This document shows, in pieces, positions 49,717 through 59,946 of a stretch of 64,000 bases of DNA; position 1 is the first letter of the stretch, and each line of letters begins with the position of its first letter. A program made the translations under genes and the position numbers. The notes beneath the pieces were generated by a model. It was not told where the DNA came from. It ran no database searches and saw nothing but the letters and a program-made list of their open reading frames with translations. The DNA lies in assembly GCF_034479615.1 (NCBI RefSeq), contig NZ_CP140255.1, forward strand, positions 3,410,001 through 3,474,000, given 5' to 3'. Origin of the DNA: Vreelandella neptunia. Its GTDB lineage: Bacteria > Pseudomonadota > Gammaproteobacteria > Pseudomonadales > Halomonadaceae.

Positions 49717-49829
49717 AAACGTAAACTCCGCTAAGGTAGCTAAACGATCGTATGAAAGGGTTGCCCCCTGTCCTAGCAACTCACTTTCATCGACAGCATT
49801 CGATTGAGACAGCCGCAAGGATACCGAGA

Positions 49830-50648
49830 ATGACAGACGCGCTGAATAAACTGGTAGCGTTACTGGAGCTAGAAACGCTGGAAGAGACGCTATATCGTGG
49901 CCAGAGTCAGGATCTAGGCTTTCCTCAGCTCTATGGTGGCCAGGTACTCGGCCAAGCGCTTGCAGCCGCCGCACGCACAGTACCCATTGAGCGCCAACCG
50001 CACTCTCAACACGGCTATTTTCTGCGCCCTGGTGACCCCCACCGTCCCGTTGTTTATCAAGTGGATACCATTCGCGATGGCGGCAGCTTCACCACCCGTC
50101 GCGTCACCGCCATTCAAAAGGGCCGGCCGATCTTCTTCTGCAGCGCCTCTTTTCAAAGCGAAGAGGCAAGCTTTAGCCATCAGCGCGCCATGCCGGATGT
50201 GCCAACACCGGAAGCGTTAATCGAAAGCGGCGAGGCCAAACACGACCGCTTTCCCGGCCACCCCATTGAGTTTGTACATTTACCCGGCAACCCTGACCAC
50301 GGCACACCTGCAGGCCAATGCTTATGGTTTCGTCTTTCCGGCACGCTGCCAGACGACCCGGCGTTGCACCGCCATCTGCTATCTTATGCTTCTGACTTCA
50401 ATCTGCTGACCACCAGCCTGATTCCCCATGGCATTGAGTACCGAGACCCCAAGCTGCGCATCGCCAGCCTTGACCATGCCCTGTGGCTCCACCAGGACAC
50501 CCGCCTGGACGACTGGCTATTATACGTTATCGATTCACCCTGGGCAGGCGGCGCCCGCGGGCTGGCGCGGGGGCATATTTACAGCCGCGATGGCCGCTTA
50601 GTCTCCTCCACCGCTCAGGAAGGGCTAACGCGCTATTCACAAGACTAA
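49830..50648 (+). CDS. tesB: Acyl-CoA thioesterase II
   Basis: 272 aa, double hot-dog fold. The family catalytic residues can be placed at the Asp in YASDFNLL, the Thr/Ser region near the second hot dog and the Gln in STAQEGL. Hydrolyses medium- and long-chain acyl-CoA. ATG 49830 with AAGGATA upstream matches E. coli TesB; upstream in-frame codons overlap the divergent tadA leader. Confidence 0.93.
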   Translation: MTDALNKLVALLELETLEETLYRGQSQDLGFPQLYGGQVLGQALAAAARTVPIERQPHSQHGYFLRPGDPHRPVVYQVDTIRDGGSFTTRRVTAIQKGRPIFFCSASFQSEEASFSHQRAMPDVPTPEALIESGEAKHDRFPGHPIEFVHLPGNPDHGTPAGQCLWFRLSGTLPDDPALHRHLLSYASDFNLLTTSLIPHGIEYRDPKLRIASLDHALWLHQDTRLDDWLLYVIDSPWAGGARGLARGHIYSRDGRLVSSTAQEGLTRYSQD

Positions 50649-50667
50649 ATAGGCAGTCTCTCAAAAC

Positions 50668-50696
50668 ACTTACGCCCGCAAGAAGCGGGCGTAAGT
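50668..50696 (-). terminator. Terminator between tesB and maeB
   Basis: ACTTACGCCCGC (50668-50679) pairs perfectly with GCGGGCGTAAGT (50685-50696). On the minus strand GTTTTGAG follows, so it mainly ends maeB, 21 bp after its stop. Confidence 0.8.
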
Positions 50697-50716
50697 AATG
50701 GCGAGAGCGCAGCGAT

Positions 50717-51988
50717 TTAGCCGCCATAGACGTCGTTAATTGACTGCAGCGGGTAGTGTGCAGGGAAAGGCTTACGGGCGACACCAGAATCAACCGCGGC
50801 TTGCGCTACCGCCGAAGAGACCCGTGCCAGCAGTCGGATATCGACCGGCGTGGGAATGATGTACTCGCGGCCAAAGCTCATTTCGGTGCGCTCGTAGGCG
50901 TCCAGCACCTCCTGAGGAACCGGCTCACGGGCCAGGTCTTTCAAGGCATGCACTGCGGCCAGCTTCATCTCTTCATTAATCCGCGTGGCGCGAACATCCA
51001 AAGCGCCGCGAAAGATAAACGGGAAGCCCAGCACGTTGTTGACCTGGTTGGGAAAGTCCGAACGGCCGGTGGCCATGATCACATCAGGGCGCACTTCTCG
51101 GGCAACGTCAGGGTGAATTTCCGGATCCGGGTTGGTGCAGGCAAAAATCACCGGGTCAGGCGCCATTTTCTTCACCTGCTCAGCAGAGAGCAGCCCCGGG
51201 CCTGACAGGCCGATAAAGACGTCAGCGTTGTCGATGGCATCGTCTAAGGTGCGCATCTCTGTATCGCGGGCGAATTCAGCCTTATATTCATTGATACCTT
51301 CGCGATCGGTATGAATAACGCCACGCCGATCCAGCATTATCAAGTTCTCTTTACTTGCACCACATGAGACCAGCAGCCGCATACAGGCAATCGCCGCCGC
51401 CCCTGCACCCATGCAAACGATTTTGACGTTCTCAATTTTTTTGCCAGCGATATCCAAGGCATTAAGCATGCCGGCTGCTGTCACAATTGCGGTGCCGTGC
51501 TGGTCATCGTGGAAGACCGGGATGCTGCAGCGTTCAATCAGCGCTTTCTCAATTTCAAAACACTCCGGCGCCTTGATGTCTTCAAGGTTGATGCCGCCCC
51601 AGGTATCGGCAATGCGCGCGACGGTATCGATAAACGCCTGCGGGCTCTCCGCATCCACTTCGATATCCACTGAGTTGATGCCAGCAAAGCACTTGAACAG
51701 CACGCCTTTCCCTTCCATCACCGGCTTGCTGGCTAGCGGGCCAAGATTACCCAGACCAAGAATAGCGCTGCCATCGGAAATAACCGCGACCAGGTTACCT
51801 TTACCGGTATAACGGTAGGCATTTTCAGCTTCCCGGGCAATTTCACGCACTGGCTCAGCCACGCCTGGGCTATACGCCAGCGCCAAATCCCGTGCAGTCG
51901 CGGTGGGTTTGGTCAACTCCACCGAAAGCTTACCGGGAATCGGTTTCGCGTGATAATCCAAAGCAGCCTGCTTATTTGCATCCGTCAT
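50717..51988 (-). CDS. maeB: NADP-type malic enzyme, short form
   Basis: 423 aa. Decarboxylates malate to pyruvate. It has [53 protein letters not shown] and the dinucleotide fold [16 protein letters not shown]. It lacks the C-terminal phosphotransacetylase-like domain of E. coli MaeB, like the Pseudomonas enzyme. With acs and aceEF it supplies the pyruvate/acetyl-CoA node and NADPH during growth on C2 compounds. NADP preference is inferred from family. Confidence 0.92.
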   Translation of the reverse strand: MTDANKQAALDYHAKPIPGKLSVELTKPTATARDLALAYSPGVAEPVREIAREAENAYRYTGKGNLVAVISDGSAILGLGNLGPLASKPVMEGKGVLFKCFAGINSVDIEVDAESPQAFIDTVARIADTWGGINLEDIKAPECFEIEKALIERCSIPVFHDDQHGTAIVTAAGMLNALDIAGKKIENVKIVCMGAGAAAIACMRLLVSCGASKENLIMLDRRGVIHTDREGINEYKAEFARDTEMRTLDDAIDNADVFIGLSGPGLLSAEQVKKMAPDPVIFACTNPDPEIHPDVAREVRPDVIMATGRSDFPNQVNNVLGFPFIFRGALDVRATRINEEMKLAAVHALKDLAREPVPQEVLDAYERTEMSFGREYIIPTPVDIRLLARVSSAVAQAAVDSGVARKPFPAHYPLQSINDVYGG

Positions 51989-52027
51989 GGTCAGAGTCCA
52001 GTTAACATAAAGTAGATAAGTCGCGTC

Positions 52028-52056
52028 AGAATATAGAAAAAACCATAGCGCCTCAA
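52028..52056 (-). promoter_or_regulatory. Predicted promoter of maeB
   Basis: On the minus strand TTGAGG (52051-52056), 17 bp and TATTCT (52028-52033). Start expected near 52021, about 33 nt before the ATG. Confidence 0.6.
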
Positions 52057-52126
52057 GCGCGCCGTCAACTTACGACAAAACGCTCGTTTAACTGAATTTT
52101 CCCTTCACATTCGTCACTTTTAGCCA

Positions 52127-52211
52127 CTATTTGCAGAAACTTATGCAAATAGCCTTTGCTCATAACGCTTTACTTATTGCTGCATCACAGCATTTATGGA
52201 AAAATTTTCCA
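52127..52211. promoter_or_regulatory. Two palindromes upstream of the maeB promoter
   Basis: CTATTTGCA (52127-52135) pairs perfectly with TGCAAATAG (52144-52152). Farther up, TGGAAAA (52197-52203) pairs with TTTTCCA (52205-52211). They lie about 70-180 bp upstream of the maeB -35, in a 356-bp gap (51989-52344) that holds no gene. Positions fit upstream activator sites; nothing identifies the protein. Confidence 0.4.
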
Positions 52212-52247
52212 CATACGGCTCATGCAGCAAGTATACCCCATTAACAA

Positions 52248-52273
52248 AAAACCCACGCCGGGGCGTGGGTTTT
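52248..52273 (-). terminator. Terminator of rpmE
   Basis: AAAACCCACGCC (52248-52259) pairs perfectly with GGCGTGGGTTTT (52262-52273). The minus strand continues as a T6 run, so it ends rpmE and separates it from maeB. Confidence 0.9.
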
Positions 52274-52344
52274 GCGCGAGCATAGCCTTATAGGAATAAC
52301 CTGATATGAACAGGCATGCTGGCGATATGGCTATCCGACTGGGA

Positions 52345-52560
52345 TTAGCCGCGCTTAACAGCAGCGCCGAAGCGCTTGTTGAAGCGCTCTACGCGGCCAC
52401 CAGTGGTCGCTTGCTTCTGCTTACCAGTGTAGAACGGGTGGCAGTTAGAGCACACATCCAAAGAGAAGTCTTGACCAGAGGTCGTGCCTACTTGGAAAGT
52501 GGCGCCGCAAGAACAGCTGGCGGTGACCGTGTTGTAATTCGGGTGAATACCTTGTCTCAT
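52345..52560 (-). CDS. rpmE: 50S ribosomal protein L31, zinc-binding form
   Basis: 71 aa. Starts [12 protein letters not shown]; Cys16, Cys18, Cys37 and Cys40 are the zinc ligands of the C+ form, which can be exchanged for a zinc-free paralogue under zinc starvation. ATG 52560 has GTGAGG upstream; longer in-frame starts are rejected because L31 begins here. Divergent from priA. Confidence 0.97.
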   Translation of the reverse strand: MRQGIHPNYNTVTASCSCGATFQVGTTSGQDFSLDVCSNCHPFYTGKQKQATTGGRVERFNKRFGAAVKRG

Positions 52561-52744
52561 TTCGAGCCTCACGAAGCTATATGCCGCCACCTGATCTCGT
52601 GCCAGGTACCGCATACGGGTTTGGAAAAAACGACTAACCGGTTAGCCGCTCTGTCGTTACGATAGGTCTTTACAAATGGATCGGTAAAGATCGTTAGGAT
52701 TCAGAGCGGTCGCATATTCTAGCAAAACTAACGCCGGAGGCCAA

Positions 52745-55015
52745 TTGGCTGACTCTTTTTCTTCACAGGCATCTTCGCATAGACCGTCTCAAAGACCTTC
52801 TCAAGCACTCGGTCAAGTGCTCAAAGTGGCCCTGCCTTCGCCGCTGCGCCGCCTGTTCGACTACCTGCCATCCAGGGAAGCTCCCCCCTGCGGCTGGCAG
52901 CCGGGGCTGCGAGTGCGGGTGCCCTTTGGGCGGCGCGAAGTCGTCGGCGTGGTCGTCGAACTAGCAGACCGCAGCGACCTTCCGCGCAGCCAACTGCGTA
53001 GTATCAGTGAAGCGCTGGATGATGCCCCGTTGCCGGAAGATTGGCTGTGGCTATGCCGCTTCGCCGCCCGTTACTATCAGCACAGCCTAGGCGACACCTT
53101 GCACCATGCCATGCCTGCGCGGCTTCGCCAGGGGCACCCCATGGCGGGTCGTACCCAGACCCTCTGGCTTGCCCAAGGCGAAGGCGCAGAAGAAATGCTC
53201 AGCCGAGCGCCCAAGCAAGCCGAGCTGTATGCGCTGCTGCGCCAACATCCTCATGGGCTGCCAGGCCGAGCGGTTAGCGCCCACGGTTTTGCCCGCGACC
53301 AGCTGTTAGCGCTGGAGAAGAAAGGCCTGGCATCCAGCCAGGAACACATTCTCACTGCCCCAACGCCCCCCAGCGGCAACTTACTGGCAACGCCGGCTCT
53401 CCCCCTTAACCGTGAACAGGCGACAGCGCTAGCCGCACTGCATGAGAAGCTCGATGGCTACCACCCCTGCTTGCTCGAAGGCGTCACCGGCAGCGGCAAA
53501 ACGGAAGTCTATCTGCAGCTTATTGAAGCAATCGCCGCCAAGGGCAAGCAGTCGCTGGTATTAGTGCCGGAAATTGGTTTAACACCACAAACGCTCGCCC
53601 GCTTTAGAAGCCGCTTTCGGGTACCCGTGGTGGCGCTGCACTCAGGTCTCACCGACCCCGAGCGACTAGACGTGTGGGAAGCCGCCACCAGCGGCCGGGC
53701 GCTGATTATCATCGGCACCCGCTCGGCGATTTTCACCCCGCTGGCCAACCCCGGCGCGATTATTGTCGATGAGGAGCACGACGGCTCCTACAAACAGCAC
53801 GACGGTTTGCGCTACCACGCCCGCGATTTAGCCGTGGCGCGAGCCCACTACCATAAAATTCCACTGCTGATGGGCAGTGCCACCCCCTCCCTGGAGAGCC
53901 TGCACCAGGCGCTTAGCGGCGCCTATCGCCATCTGCGCCTGACCCAGCGCCCCAGCCAGCACCCGCCAGCTAAACTGGAACTGATTGATCTACGCCATCA
54001 GCGCCGTCAGGGCGGCCTGTTGCCCGCTGCCATCAAAGCGATTAAAAGCACCTTGAGCGCTGGTAAGCAGGTGCTGATTTTTATCAATCGGCGCGGCTTT
54101 GCACCGACACTTGCCTGCCACGCCTGCGGCTGGATGGCCGATTGCCATCAGTGCGATGCGCGCATGACGCTACACCGCCAGCCTCCCCTACTGGCTTGCC
54201 ACCACTGCGATAGCCGCCGCGCCCTGCCGGACGCTTGCCCCGAGTGCGGCAGCGGCGATCTGCGGGCCTTGGGTAGCGGCACAGAACGCACCGAAGAGAC
54301 GCTGCAAACGCTGTTCCCGAAAACCACTATCCACCGCATCGACCGGGATAGCACCCGGCGAAAGGATAGTTTTGAACAGGTACTCAAAGAGATCCAACGC
54401 GGCGAACCCTGCGTACTGGTCGGCACTCAAATGCTCGCCAAAGGGCACCACCTACCCCACGTCACACTTGTCGTGGTGGTCAATGCCGACGGCGGCCTCT
54501 ACGCCGCTGACTTTCGCGCTCTGGAGCACAGCGCCCAACTACTTGAACAGGTGGCGGGCCGTGCCGGTCGCGCCGCCCACCCAGGCCGAGTACTGGTGCA
54601 AACCCTGCACCCCGACGACCCTCACTTGGGCCAGTTGGCTGAACACGGCTACGGGGCGCTCGCACGCAACATGCTGGAAGAGCGACGCATTTCCCAGCTG
54701 CCGCCGTTCTGTTTTATGGCGCTGCTACGCATCGAAAGCCCCAAGGAGGAGGCCGCTTTGGCGCTGGCGCAACAGGCAGCCCAAGCCCTACGCCAGTGGC
54801 TAAAAGAGTCCGGCGTAGCCACCCGCTGCCTGGGGCCGGTGCCCGCACCGATGGAAAGACGCCAGAACCGCTACCATTTACACGTTATGCTGGCAGCCGA
54901 TAAGCGCAGCCAACTACACCCGGCCGTTAGCTGGCTGGTGCAGTGGCTGGAAGCCAATCGCGAGGCACGCAAGGTACGCTGGTCGATTGATATCGACCCA
55001 CAAACCCTCGCGTAG
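52745..55015 (+). CDS. priA: Primosomal replication-restart helicase PriA
   Basis: 756 aa. The 3' DNA-binding domain is at about 25-125. Walker A is GVTGSGKTEVYLQLIEA, motif II DEEHDGSYKQ, and a Cys-rich zinc module CHACGWMADCHQCD to CPECGSGDL lies at about 460-500. Reloads the replisome at collapsed forks. The start is TTG at 52745 with GGAGG 4 nt upstream; there is no nearby ATG in frame with a better site. Confidence 0.95.
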   Translation: MADSFSSQASSHRPSQRPSQALGQVLKVALPSPLRRLFDYLPSREAPPCGWQPGLRVRVPFGRREVVGVVVELADRSDLPRSQLRSISEALDDAPLPEDWLWLCRFAARYYQHSLGDTLHHAMPARLRQGHPMAGRTQTLWLAQGEGAEEMLSRAPKQAELYALLRQHPHGLPGRAVSAHGFARDQLLALEKKGLASSQEHILTAPTPPSGNLLATPALPLNREQATALAALHEKLDGYHPCLLEGVTGSGKTEVYLQLIEAIAAKGKQSLVLVPEIGLTPQTLARFRSRFRVPVVALHSGLTDPERLDVWEAATSGRALIIIGTRSAIFTPLANPGAIIVDEEHDGSYKQHDGLRYHARDLAVARAHYHKIPLLMGSATPSLESLHQALSGAYRHLRLTQRPSQHPPAKLELIDLRHQRRQGGLLPAAIKAIKSTLSAGKQVLIFINRRGFAPTLACHACGWMADCHQCDARMTLHRQPPLLACHHCDSRRALPDACPECGSGDLRALGSGTERTEETLQTLFPKTTIHRIDRDSTRRKDSFEQVLKEIQRGEPCVLVGTQMLAKGHHLPHVTLVVVVNADGGLYAADFRALEHSAQLLEQVAGRAGRAAHPGRVLVQTLHPDDPHLGQLAEHGYGALARNMLEERRISQLPPFCFMALLRIESPKEEAALALAQQAAQALRQWLKESGVATRCLGPVPAPMERRQNRYHLHVMLAADKRSQLHPAVSWLVQWLEANREARKVRWSIDIDPQTLA

Positions 55016-55175
55016 CGCTTATCTCTTTATCTCTTGGTACTTGTTTAGCAACACGCCTTTGAAACTGCGGCTCAATTGCCGATAATAGGCCTATTCGTCA
55101 TCTAGCGTGGGCTTAAGATTAATTGGCCATTTTATGTCTCACGGTTCAGATCGAAACACTATGCCAACTATATGT

Positions 55176-55265
55176 TGTGGGAGGCCGCTTCAGCGGGCGA
55201 TGGGTGCCACAGGCATCCTCAAGGCTATCAGGCTAAATAGTCGCGAGCTAAAGCTACCTCCCACA
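55176..55265. repeat. REP/BIME-like inverted repeat pair between priA and argS
   Basis: TGTGGGAGG (55176-55184) begins a 25-bp unit with an internal hairpin (CCGCT/AGCGG) ending GCGA at 55200. An inverted copy runs 55241-55265, from TCGCGAGCTAAAGCT to CCTCCCACA, with its own hairpin. Two head-to-head units with a conserved tetranucleotide and stem-loop are the design of Pseudomonas REP sequences in BIMEs. It occupies the 355-bp gap 55016-55370, which has no gene; the rest shows no clear promoter. Confidence 0.75.
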
Positions 55266-55370
55266 GCTCAGTTATCAGGCTGGCAGAAATAATTGACGAA
55301 GAGCCGATAATAGCCGCCTTGTTGGCACACCTCGTACAGATGCACGCCACAGACGTAACCGGATACCCAC

Positions 55371-57056
55371 ATGAAAGATACGATAGTTTCTCTGCTCGAA
55401 GGCGCGGTCACCGCGCTCAAGCACCAAGGCGTGCTGCCAAACGACCTTCAGCCCACCATCAAAGTGGATCCTACCAAAGACAAGGCCCACGGCGATTACG
55501 CCACCAACTTGGCGCTGATGCTGGCCAAACCGGCAGGTCAAAATCCGCGCGAATTAGCCAACGCGCTGGTAGCCGCGCTACCCGAAAGCGACGCTATCCA
55601 AAAAACCGAGATTGCGGGGCCCGGCTTTATCAACTTTTTCGCCGCCGCCGATGCCGCGGCGCAAATCGTTGCCCAGGTGCTCGACTGCGGCGACACCTTT
55701 GGCCGCAGCATGGTGGGCAAAGGCGAGAAGGTTCAAGTCGAGTTCGTTTCCGCCAACCCCACCGGCCCGCTGCACGTAGGTCACGGCCGGGGCGCGGCCA
55801 TAGGCGACTGCCTATGCCGCCTGCTCGAAGCCACCGGTTTTGATGTCACCCGCGAGTTCTACTACAACGACGCGGGTGCCCAGATCGCCAACCTCGCGCG
55901 TTCTGTACAAGCCCGGGTGAAAGGCTTTGGCCCTGACGACGATAGCTGGCCAGAAGATGGCTATCGAGGCGAGTATATCGTCGATGTGGCCAACGACTAC
56001 CTGGCAGGTAAAACAGTAAGTGCCGATGACCGCGAAGTCACCGCCAAAAAAGACCCGGATGATTTAGCCGCCATTCAAGAGTTTGCCGTGGCGTGGCTGC
56101 GTCGCGAACAGGATCTGGATCTAAAAGCCTTCGGCGTGGAGTTTGACGTCTATTTCCTAGAGTCCTCACTCTATGAAGATGGCAAGGTGGACGCCACCGT
56201 TGAAAAGCTGGTGAACGCGGGCCACACCTATGAAGAAGATGGCGCCATGTGGCTACGCACCACCGACTTCGGTGATGACAAAGACCGCGTGATGCGCAAA
56301 CAGGACGGTGGCTACACCTATTTCCTCCCCGATGTGGCCTACCACCTGGACAAGTGGCAGCGCGGTTTCAAAACCGTGATCAACGAACAGGGTGCCGACC
56401 ACCACTCCACCGTCACCCGCGTACGCGCCGGTTTGCAGGCGCTGGAAGTCGGTATTCCCAAAGGCTGGCCCGACTACGTGCTCCACCAGATGGTCATGGT
56501 CACCCGTTCAGGCGTCGAGGTAAAACTCTCCAAGCGCGCGGGCAGCTATGTCACCGTGCGCGACTTGATCGACGAAGTGGGCCGTGATGCCACGCGCTTC
56601 TTCCTCGCCGCTCGCCGCGCGGACTCACAGCTCACCTTTGACATCGACCTGGCCCGCTCCCAGTCAAATGACAACCCGGTCTACTACATCCAGTACGCCC
56701 ATGCCCGGGTCTGCAGCATGCTGCGCAAGGCCCAGGATGCTGACCAACCGTTTGATCACGCCTTAGCACTGGCCAACCTAGCGCTGCTGGACAGCGACCA
56801 GGAGAAAGCCGTACTTAACCGGCTAGCGCGCTTCCCTGAAGTAGTGGAAACCGCCGCCAGAAACCGCGAGCCCCAGCAGGTTGCCCAGTATTTGCTCGAC
56901 CTTTCCGGCGACTTCCACACCTGCTACAACGCCGTCAAAGTGATGGTCGAGGACGACACCCTACGCAATACGCGTCTGGCGCTGGGCCTCGCCACCCGTC
57001 AAGTGCTTCGCAACGGGCTTGATTTAATGGGGGTTAGCGCCCCAGAGGAGATGTAA
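55371..57056 (+). CDS. argS: Arginyl-tRNA synthetase
   Basis: 561 aa, class I. The HIGH motif is HVGHGRGA and the KMSKS-like motif is [23 protein letters not shown] and the C-terminal all-helical anticodon domain are typical. Only a weak GGAT precedes the ATG. Followed 3 bp later by the SPOR gene, in one unit ending at the terminator at 57809. Confidence 0.96.
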   Translation: MKDTIVSLLEGAVTALKHQGVLPNDLQPTIKVDPTKDKAHGDYATNLALMLAKPAGQNPRELANALVAALPESDAIQKTEIAGPGFINFFAAADAAAQIVAQVLDCGDTFGRSMVGKGEKVQVEFVSANPTGPLHVGHGRGAAIGDCLCRLLEATGFDVTREFYYNDAGAQIANLARSVQARVKGFGPDDDSWPEDGYRGEYIVDVANDYLAGKTVSADDREVTAKKDPDDLAAIQEFAVAWLRREQDLDLKAFGVEFDVYFLESSLYEDGKVDATVEKLVNAGHTYEEDGAMWLRTTDFGDDKDRVMRKQDGGYTYFLPDVAYHLDKWQRGFKTVINEQGADHHSTVTRVRAGLQALEVGIPKGWPDYVLHQMVMVTRSGVEVKLSKRAGSYVTVRDLIDEVGRDATRFFLAARRADSQLTFDIDLARSQSNDNPVYYIQYAHARVCSMLRKAQDADQPFDHALALANLALLDSDQEKAVLNRLARFPEVVETAARNREPQQVAQYLLDLSGDFHTCYNAVKVMVEDDTLRNTRLALGLATRQVLRNGLDLMGVSAPEEM

Positions 57057-57059
57057 GCA

Positions 57060-57788
57060 ATGGCTAGCCCGCGCAAAAAGCCCGCCCCCCGCCGCGGAGC
57101 CACCTCGCAGCGCAAGTCCAGCCGCAGTTCAGGCGGGGGCTTTCGCCTCCCCGGCTGGCTGTGGGGCCTTGCCGGTATGGCGGCAGGCTTCTTTCTGGCT
57201 CAGCACCAGCACGGCACCGCCCCCTGGCAAGAGCAGAGCGAAGCGCCTCAGGCCACGGTGCTACCCAAGCCCTCGGGTAGCGAAGAGCGCGCCGCCGCTC
57301 GGGAAACCGAGGAAGCCGCCGAACCTTCGATGCCGACGTTTGAGTTTTATACCCTGCTGCCGGAAACCGAGGTCATTGCCCCCGGCGTCACTCTGCCGTC
57401 AAGCGTTGTGCGCCCGGAGGCTCCTGAACAAACAGCTGATAGCGATGCGGGCGCTGCAAGCGACGACCCTATTGCCCAGGTCATTGCTGCCAATACCCGG
57501 CCTGAAGATCAGGTATCGGCAGCCCAAGAGAATGAGGCAGCCACCAATACCCCAGGGCGCTATATGCTTCAGGCGGCCTCATTTCGAGAGGCAAGTGATG
57601 CCGAACAGCTGCGCGGCCGACTGCGCAATTTAAGCCTGCTGGCGGAAATCAGCGAAGTACAGGCGGATGGCAATACCTGGCACCGGGTACAAGTGGGGCC
57701 TTACGAGGACACCCGGGAGTTGAACCGGGCCCAGGATTTAATGAATACCCAAGGTATCGAGCCCCTGCTTATCCAACTGCAAAACTAA
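57060..57788 (+). CDS. SPOR-domain membrane protein (FtsN-like)
   Basis: 242 aa. The basic cytoplasmic N-terminus (1 to about 30) is followed by one membrane helix (LWGLAGMAAGFFLAQ, about 36-52), a Pro/Glu/Ala-rich periplasmic linker (about 55-160) and a C-terminal SPOR domain (about 165-240, GRYMLQAASFREASDAEQLR) that binds denuded glycan at the septum. Same layout as FtsN and in the place of the argS-linked SPOR gene of Pseudomonas. The FtsN essential helix is not recognisable by eye. Confidence 0.88.
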   Translation: MASPRKKPAPRRGATSQRKSSRSSGGGFRLPGWLWGLAGMAAGFFLAQHQHGTAPWQEQSEAPQATVLPKPSGSEERAAARETEEAAEPSMPTFEFYTLLPETEVIAPGVTLPSSVVRPEAPEQTADSDAGAASDDPIAQVIAANTRPEDQVSAAQENEAATNTPGRYMLQAASFREASDAEQLRGRLRNLSLLAEISEVQADGNTWHRVQVGPYEDTRELNRAQDLMNTQGIEPLLIQLQN

Positions 57789-57808
57789 TATTCCCTCCTG
57801 GAATACCC

Positions 57809-57845
57809 TGCGGGCGGTTGATTTTTTATCAGCCGCCCGCATTTT
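57809..57845 (+). terminator. Terminator of argS-SPOR
   Basis: TGCGGGCGG plus TTGAT (57809-57822) pairs with ATCAG plus CCGCCCGCA (57828-57841), 14 bp with one wobble, followed by TTTT. Confidence 0.92.
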
Positions 57846-57895
57846 GTTGTGAACGCTTAAACAATGGTCGCTTATTGAGTGGCCTGCCAGTCATC

Positions 57896-57910
57896 GGGAG
57901 TTCGCCTCCC
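57896..57910 (+). promoter_or_regulatory. Small hairpin in the hslV leader
   Basis: GGGAG (57896-57900), TTCGC, CTCCC (57906-57910). The stem ends 3 nt before the AAGGAG of hslV. A stem-loop in the hslVU leader is also known in E. coli, where it affects message stability; the similarity here is positional only. Confidence 0.35.
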
Positions 57911-57926
57911 CCAAGGAGTTATCTCC

Positions 57927-58460
57927 ATGACCACTATTGTCTCCGTTCGTCGTGGTAATCAGGTCGCCCTCGCTGGCGACGGCCAAGTATCGCTGGGCAA
58001 TACCGTAATGAAGGGTAACGCCAGCAAAGTTCGCCGCCTCTACCGCGGCAAGGTACTGGCCGGGTTTGCGGGTGGCACGGCGGATGCGTTCACCCTGTTT
58101 GAGCGCTTTGAAGCACAGCTTGAAAAATATCAAGGCCATTTGACCAAGGCAGCGGTGGAACTTGCCAAAGATTGGCGCACTGACCGGGCGCTGCGCCGCC
58201 TGGAAGCGCTGCTCGCCGTTGCAGATCACAGCGCCTCGCTGATCATTACCGGTAACGGTGACGTAGTCGAACCCGAGCGCGGCATTATTGCCATTGGCTC
58301 TGGCGGCAACTTCGCCCAAGCCAGTGCCCGAGCGCTACTGGAAAACACCGAGCTGTCAGCGCGTGAAATCACCGAGAAGTCGCTTTCGATCGCTGGTGAT
58401 ATCTGTGTATTCACCAACCACCACGTGACCCTCGAAGAGCTGTCGATTGACGATCGCTAA
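57927..58460 (+). CDS. hslV: ATP-dependent protease subunit HslV
   Basis: 177 aa, proteasome-like peptidase. After Met removal, Thr2 of MTTIVSVRR is the nucleophile; [13 protein letters not shown] and [15 protein letters not shown] are family segments. Degrades proteins unfolded by HslU. ATG 57927 with AAGGAG is certain because the Thr must be N-terminal; upstream in-frame codons are rejected. 51 bp before hslU. No clear sigma32 promoter is seen. Confidence 0.97.
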   Translation: MTTIVSVRRGNQVALAGDGQVSLGNTVMKGNASKVRRLYRGKVLAGFAGGTADAFTLFERFEAQLEKYQGHLTKAAVELAKDWRTDRALRRLEALLAVADHSASLIITGNGDVVEPERGIIAIGSGGNFAQASARALLENTELSAREITEKSLSIAGDICVFTNHHVTLEELSIDDR

Positions 58461-58511
58461 TCAGCTTACGCGATCCCCTAACGCCGCTCATTGCACACTA
58501 AGGTTACTTAT

Positions 58512-59834
58512 ATGACTCAGATGACACCCCGCGAAATTGTTCACGCTCTAGACCAGTACATTATTGGCCAGCAGGATGCCAAACGCGCCGTTGCAATCGC
58601 TCTGCGTAACCGCTGGCGCCGTATGCAGCTCGATGACGACCTGCGCCCAGAAGTCACCCCCAAAAATATTTTGATGATTGGCCCCACAGGTGTGGGTAAA
58701 ACCGAAATTGCCCGCCGCCTTGCCAAACTGGCCAAAGCGCCGTTTATTAAAGTAGAAGCGACCAAGTTTACCGAAGTTGGTTATGTGGGCCGTGATGTTG
58801 AGTCGATTATTCGCGATCTCATGGAAGCGGCGATCAAGATGGTGCGCGAGCAGGCCAAAGAGGAAGTTAGCCACCGCGCCGAAGATGCTGCAGAAGACCG
58901 CGTACTGGATGCCCTGCTGCCGCCGCCACGGGGTCAGGAAGATAAGCCGCGAGAAGAGAGCGGCACCCGCCAGACCTTCCGCAAGAAGCTTCGTGAAGGA
59001 CAGTTGGACGATAAAGAGATTGATATCGAAATCGCCTCCCAGGGCCCCGGCATCGATATCATGACGCCGCCAGGCATGGAAGAGATGACCAGCCAGCTGC
59101 AGAGCATGTTCTCCAACATGGGCCAGCAGAAGCGTGAAAACCGCCGCGTAACGGTCAAAGAGGCGCTGGTACTGCTACGCGATGAAGAAGCGGGCAAGCT
59201 GGTCAACGAAGAAGAGATCAAATCCCGCGCGGTCTACTCGGTCGAGCAACACGGTATCGTGTTCCTGGATGAGATCGATAAAGTCGCCAAGGGCAGCGGC
59301 CAGTCCAGCGGTGGCGAAGTCTCCCGTGAGGGCGTCCAGCGTGACCTGCTGCCACTGATTGAGGGCTCCACCGTCTCGACCAAGTACGGCATGGTAAAGA
59401 CCGATCACATTCTGTTTATCGCCTCCGGTGCCTTCCACCTGTCGCGCCCGTCGGATCTGATTCCAGAGCTACAGGGCCGCTTGCCGATCCGGGTTGAGCT
59501 TGACGCGCTAACGCCCAACGACTTTAAGCGCATCCTCACCGAGCCCTCTGCCTCGTTGACCAAGCAGTATCAGGCGCTGCTGGCCACCGAGGGGCTGGAC
59601 GTTGAGTTCACCCCCGACGGAATCGAGCGCATCGCGCAGATCTCCTGGCAGGTAAACGAAGGCACTGAAAATATCGGCGCCCGCCGCCTGCACACGGTGA
59701 TGGAGCGGCTGTTAGAGGAAGCCTCTTTCCGAGGCGGCGATATGGAGAGCCCGCTGGTGATTGACGGCGACTACGTCAATGCGCAGCTTGGCGAACTGGC
59801 GGTCGACGAAGATCTGTCGCGGTATATTTTATAA
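58512..59834 (+). CDS. hslU: HslU, ATPase subunit of HslUV protease
   Basis: 440 aa, AAA+ unfoldase. Walker A is [18 protein letters not shown] and Walker B is [11 protein letters not shown]. The I domain (about 110-240) and the C-terminal ...EDLSRYIL tail that inserts into HslV are present. ATG 58512 ([14 protein letters not shown]) has AAGG upstream and fits the family; the codon at 58491 is upstream of that site. Confidence 0.97.
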   Translation: MTQMTPREIVHALDQYIIGQQDAKRAVAIALRNRWRRMQLDDDLRPEVTPKNILMIGPTGVGKTEIARRLAKLAKAPFIKVEATKFTEVGYVGRDVESIIRDLMEAAIKMVREQAKEEVSHRAEDAAEDRVLDALLPPPRGQEDKPREESGTRQTFRKKLREGQLDDKEIDIEIASQGPGIDIMTPPGMEEMTSQLQSMFSNMGQQKRENRRVTVKEALVLLRDEEAGKLVNEEEIKSRAVYSVEQHGIVFLDEIDKVAKGSGQSSGGEVSREGVQRDLLPLIEGSTVSTKYGMVKTDHILFIASGAFHLSRPSDLIPELQGRLPIRVELDALTPNDFKRILTEPSASLTKQYQALLATEGLDVEFTPDGIERIAQISWQVNEGTENIGARRLHTVMERLLEEASFRGGDMESPLVIDGDYVNAQLGELAVDEDLSRYIL

Positions 59835-59876
59835 GCTACGTCTGCCGTTATTATCAGCACTGGTAGCGTCAGCAAC

Positions 59877-59903
59877 AGCAAGCCCGCTCTTGGCGGGCTT
59901 GCT
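59877..59903 (+). terminator. Hairpin after hslU
   Basis: AGCAAGCCCGC (59877-59887) pairs perfectly with GCGGGCTTGCT (59893-59903), 43 bp after the stop. No T-run follows, so readthrough into the DUF971 gene is possible. Confidence 0.6.
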
Positions 59904-59946
59904 GCTATGTTCGTAAGCCATGGATACTTAGCGATGAGGTCTCATC

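Noticed and set aside
52306..52665. A 119-codon frame on the plus strand near rpmE
   Set aside because: Antisense to ribosomal protein L31, whose identity is certain.
55107..55292. A 61-codon frame between priA and argS
   Set aside because: It is made of the REP/BIME-like repeat and has no ribosome-binding site.
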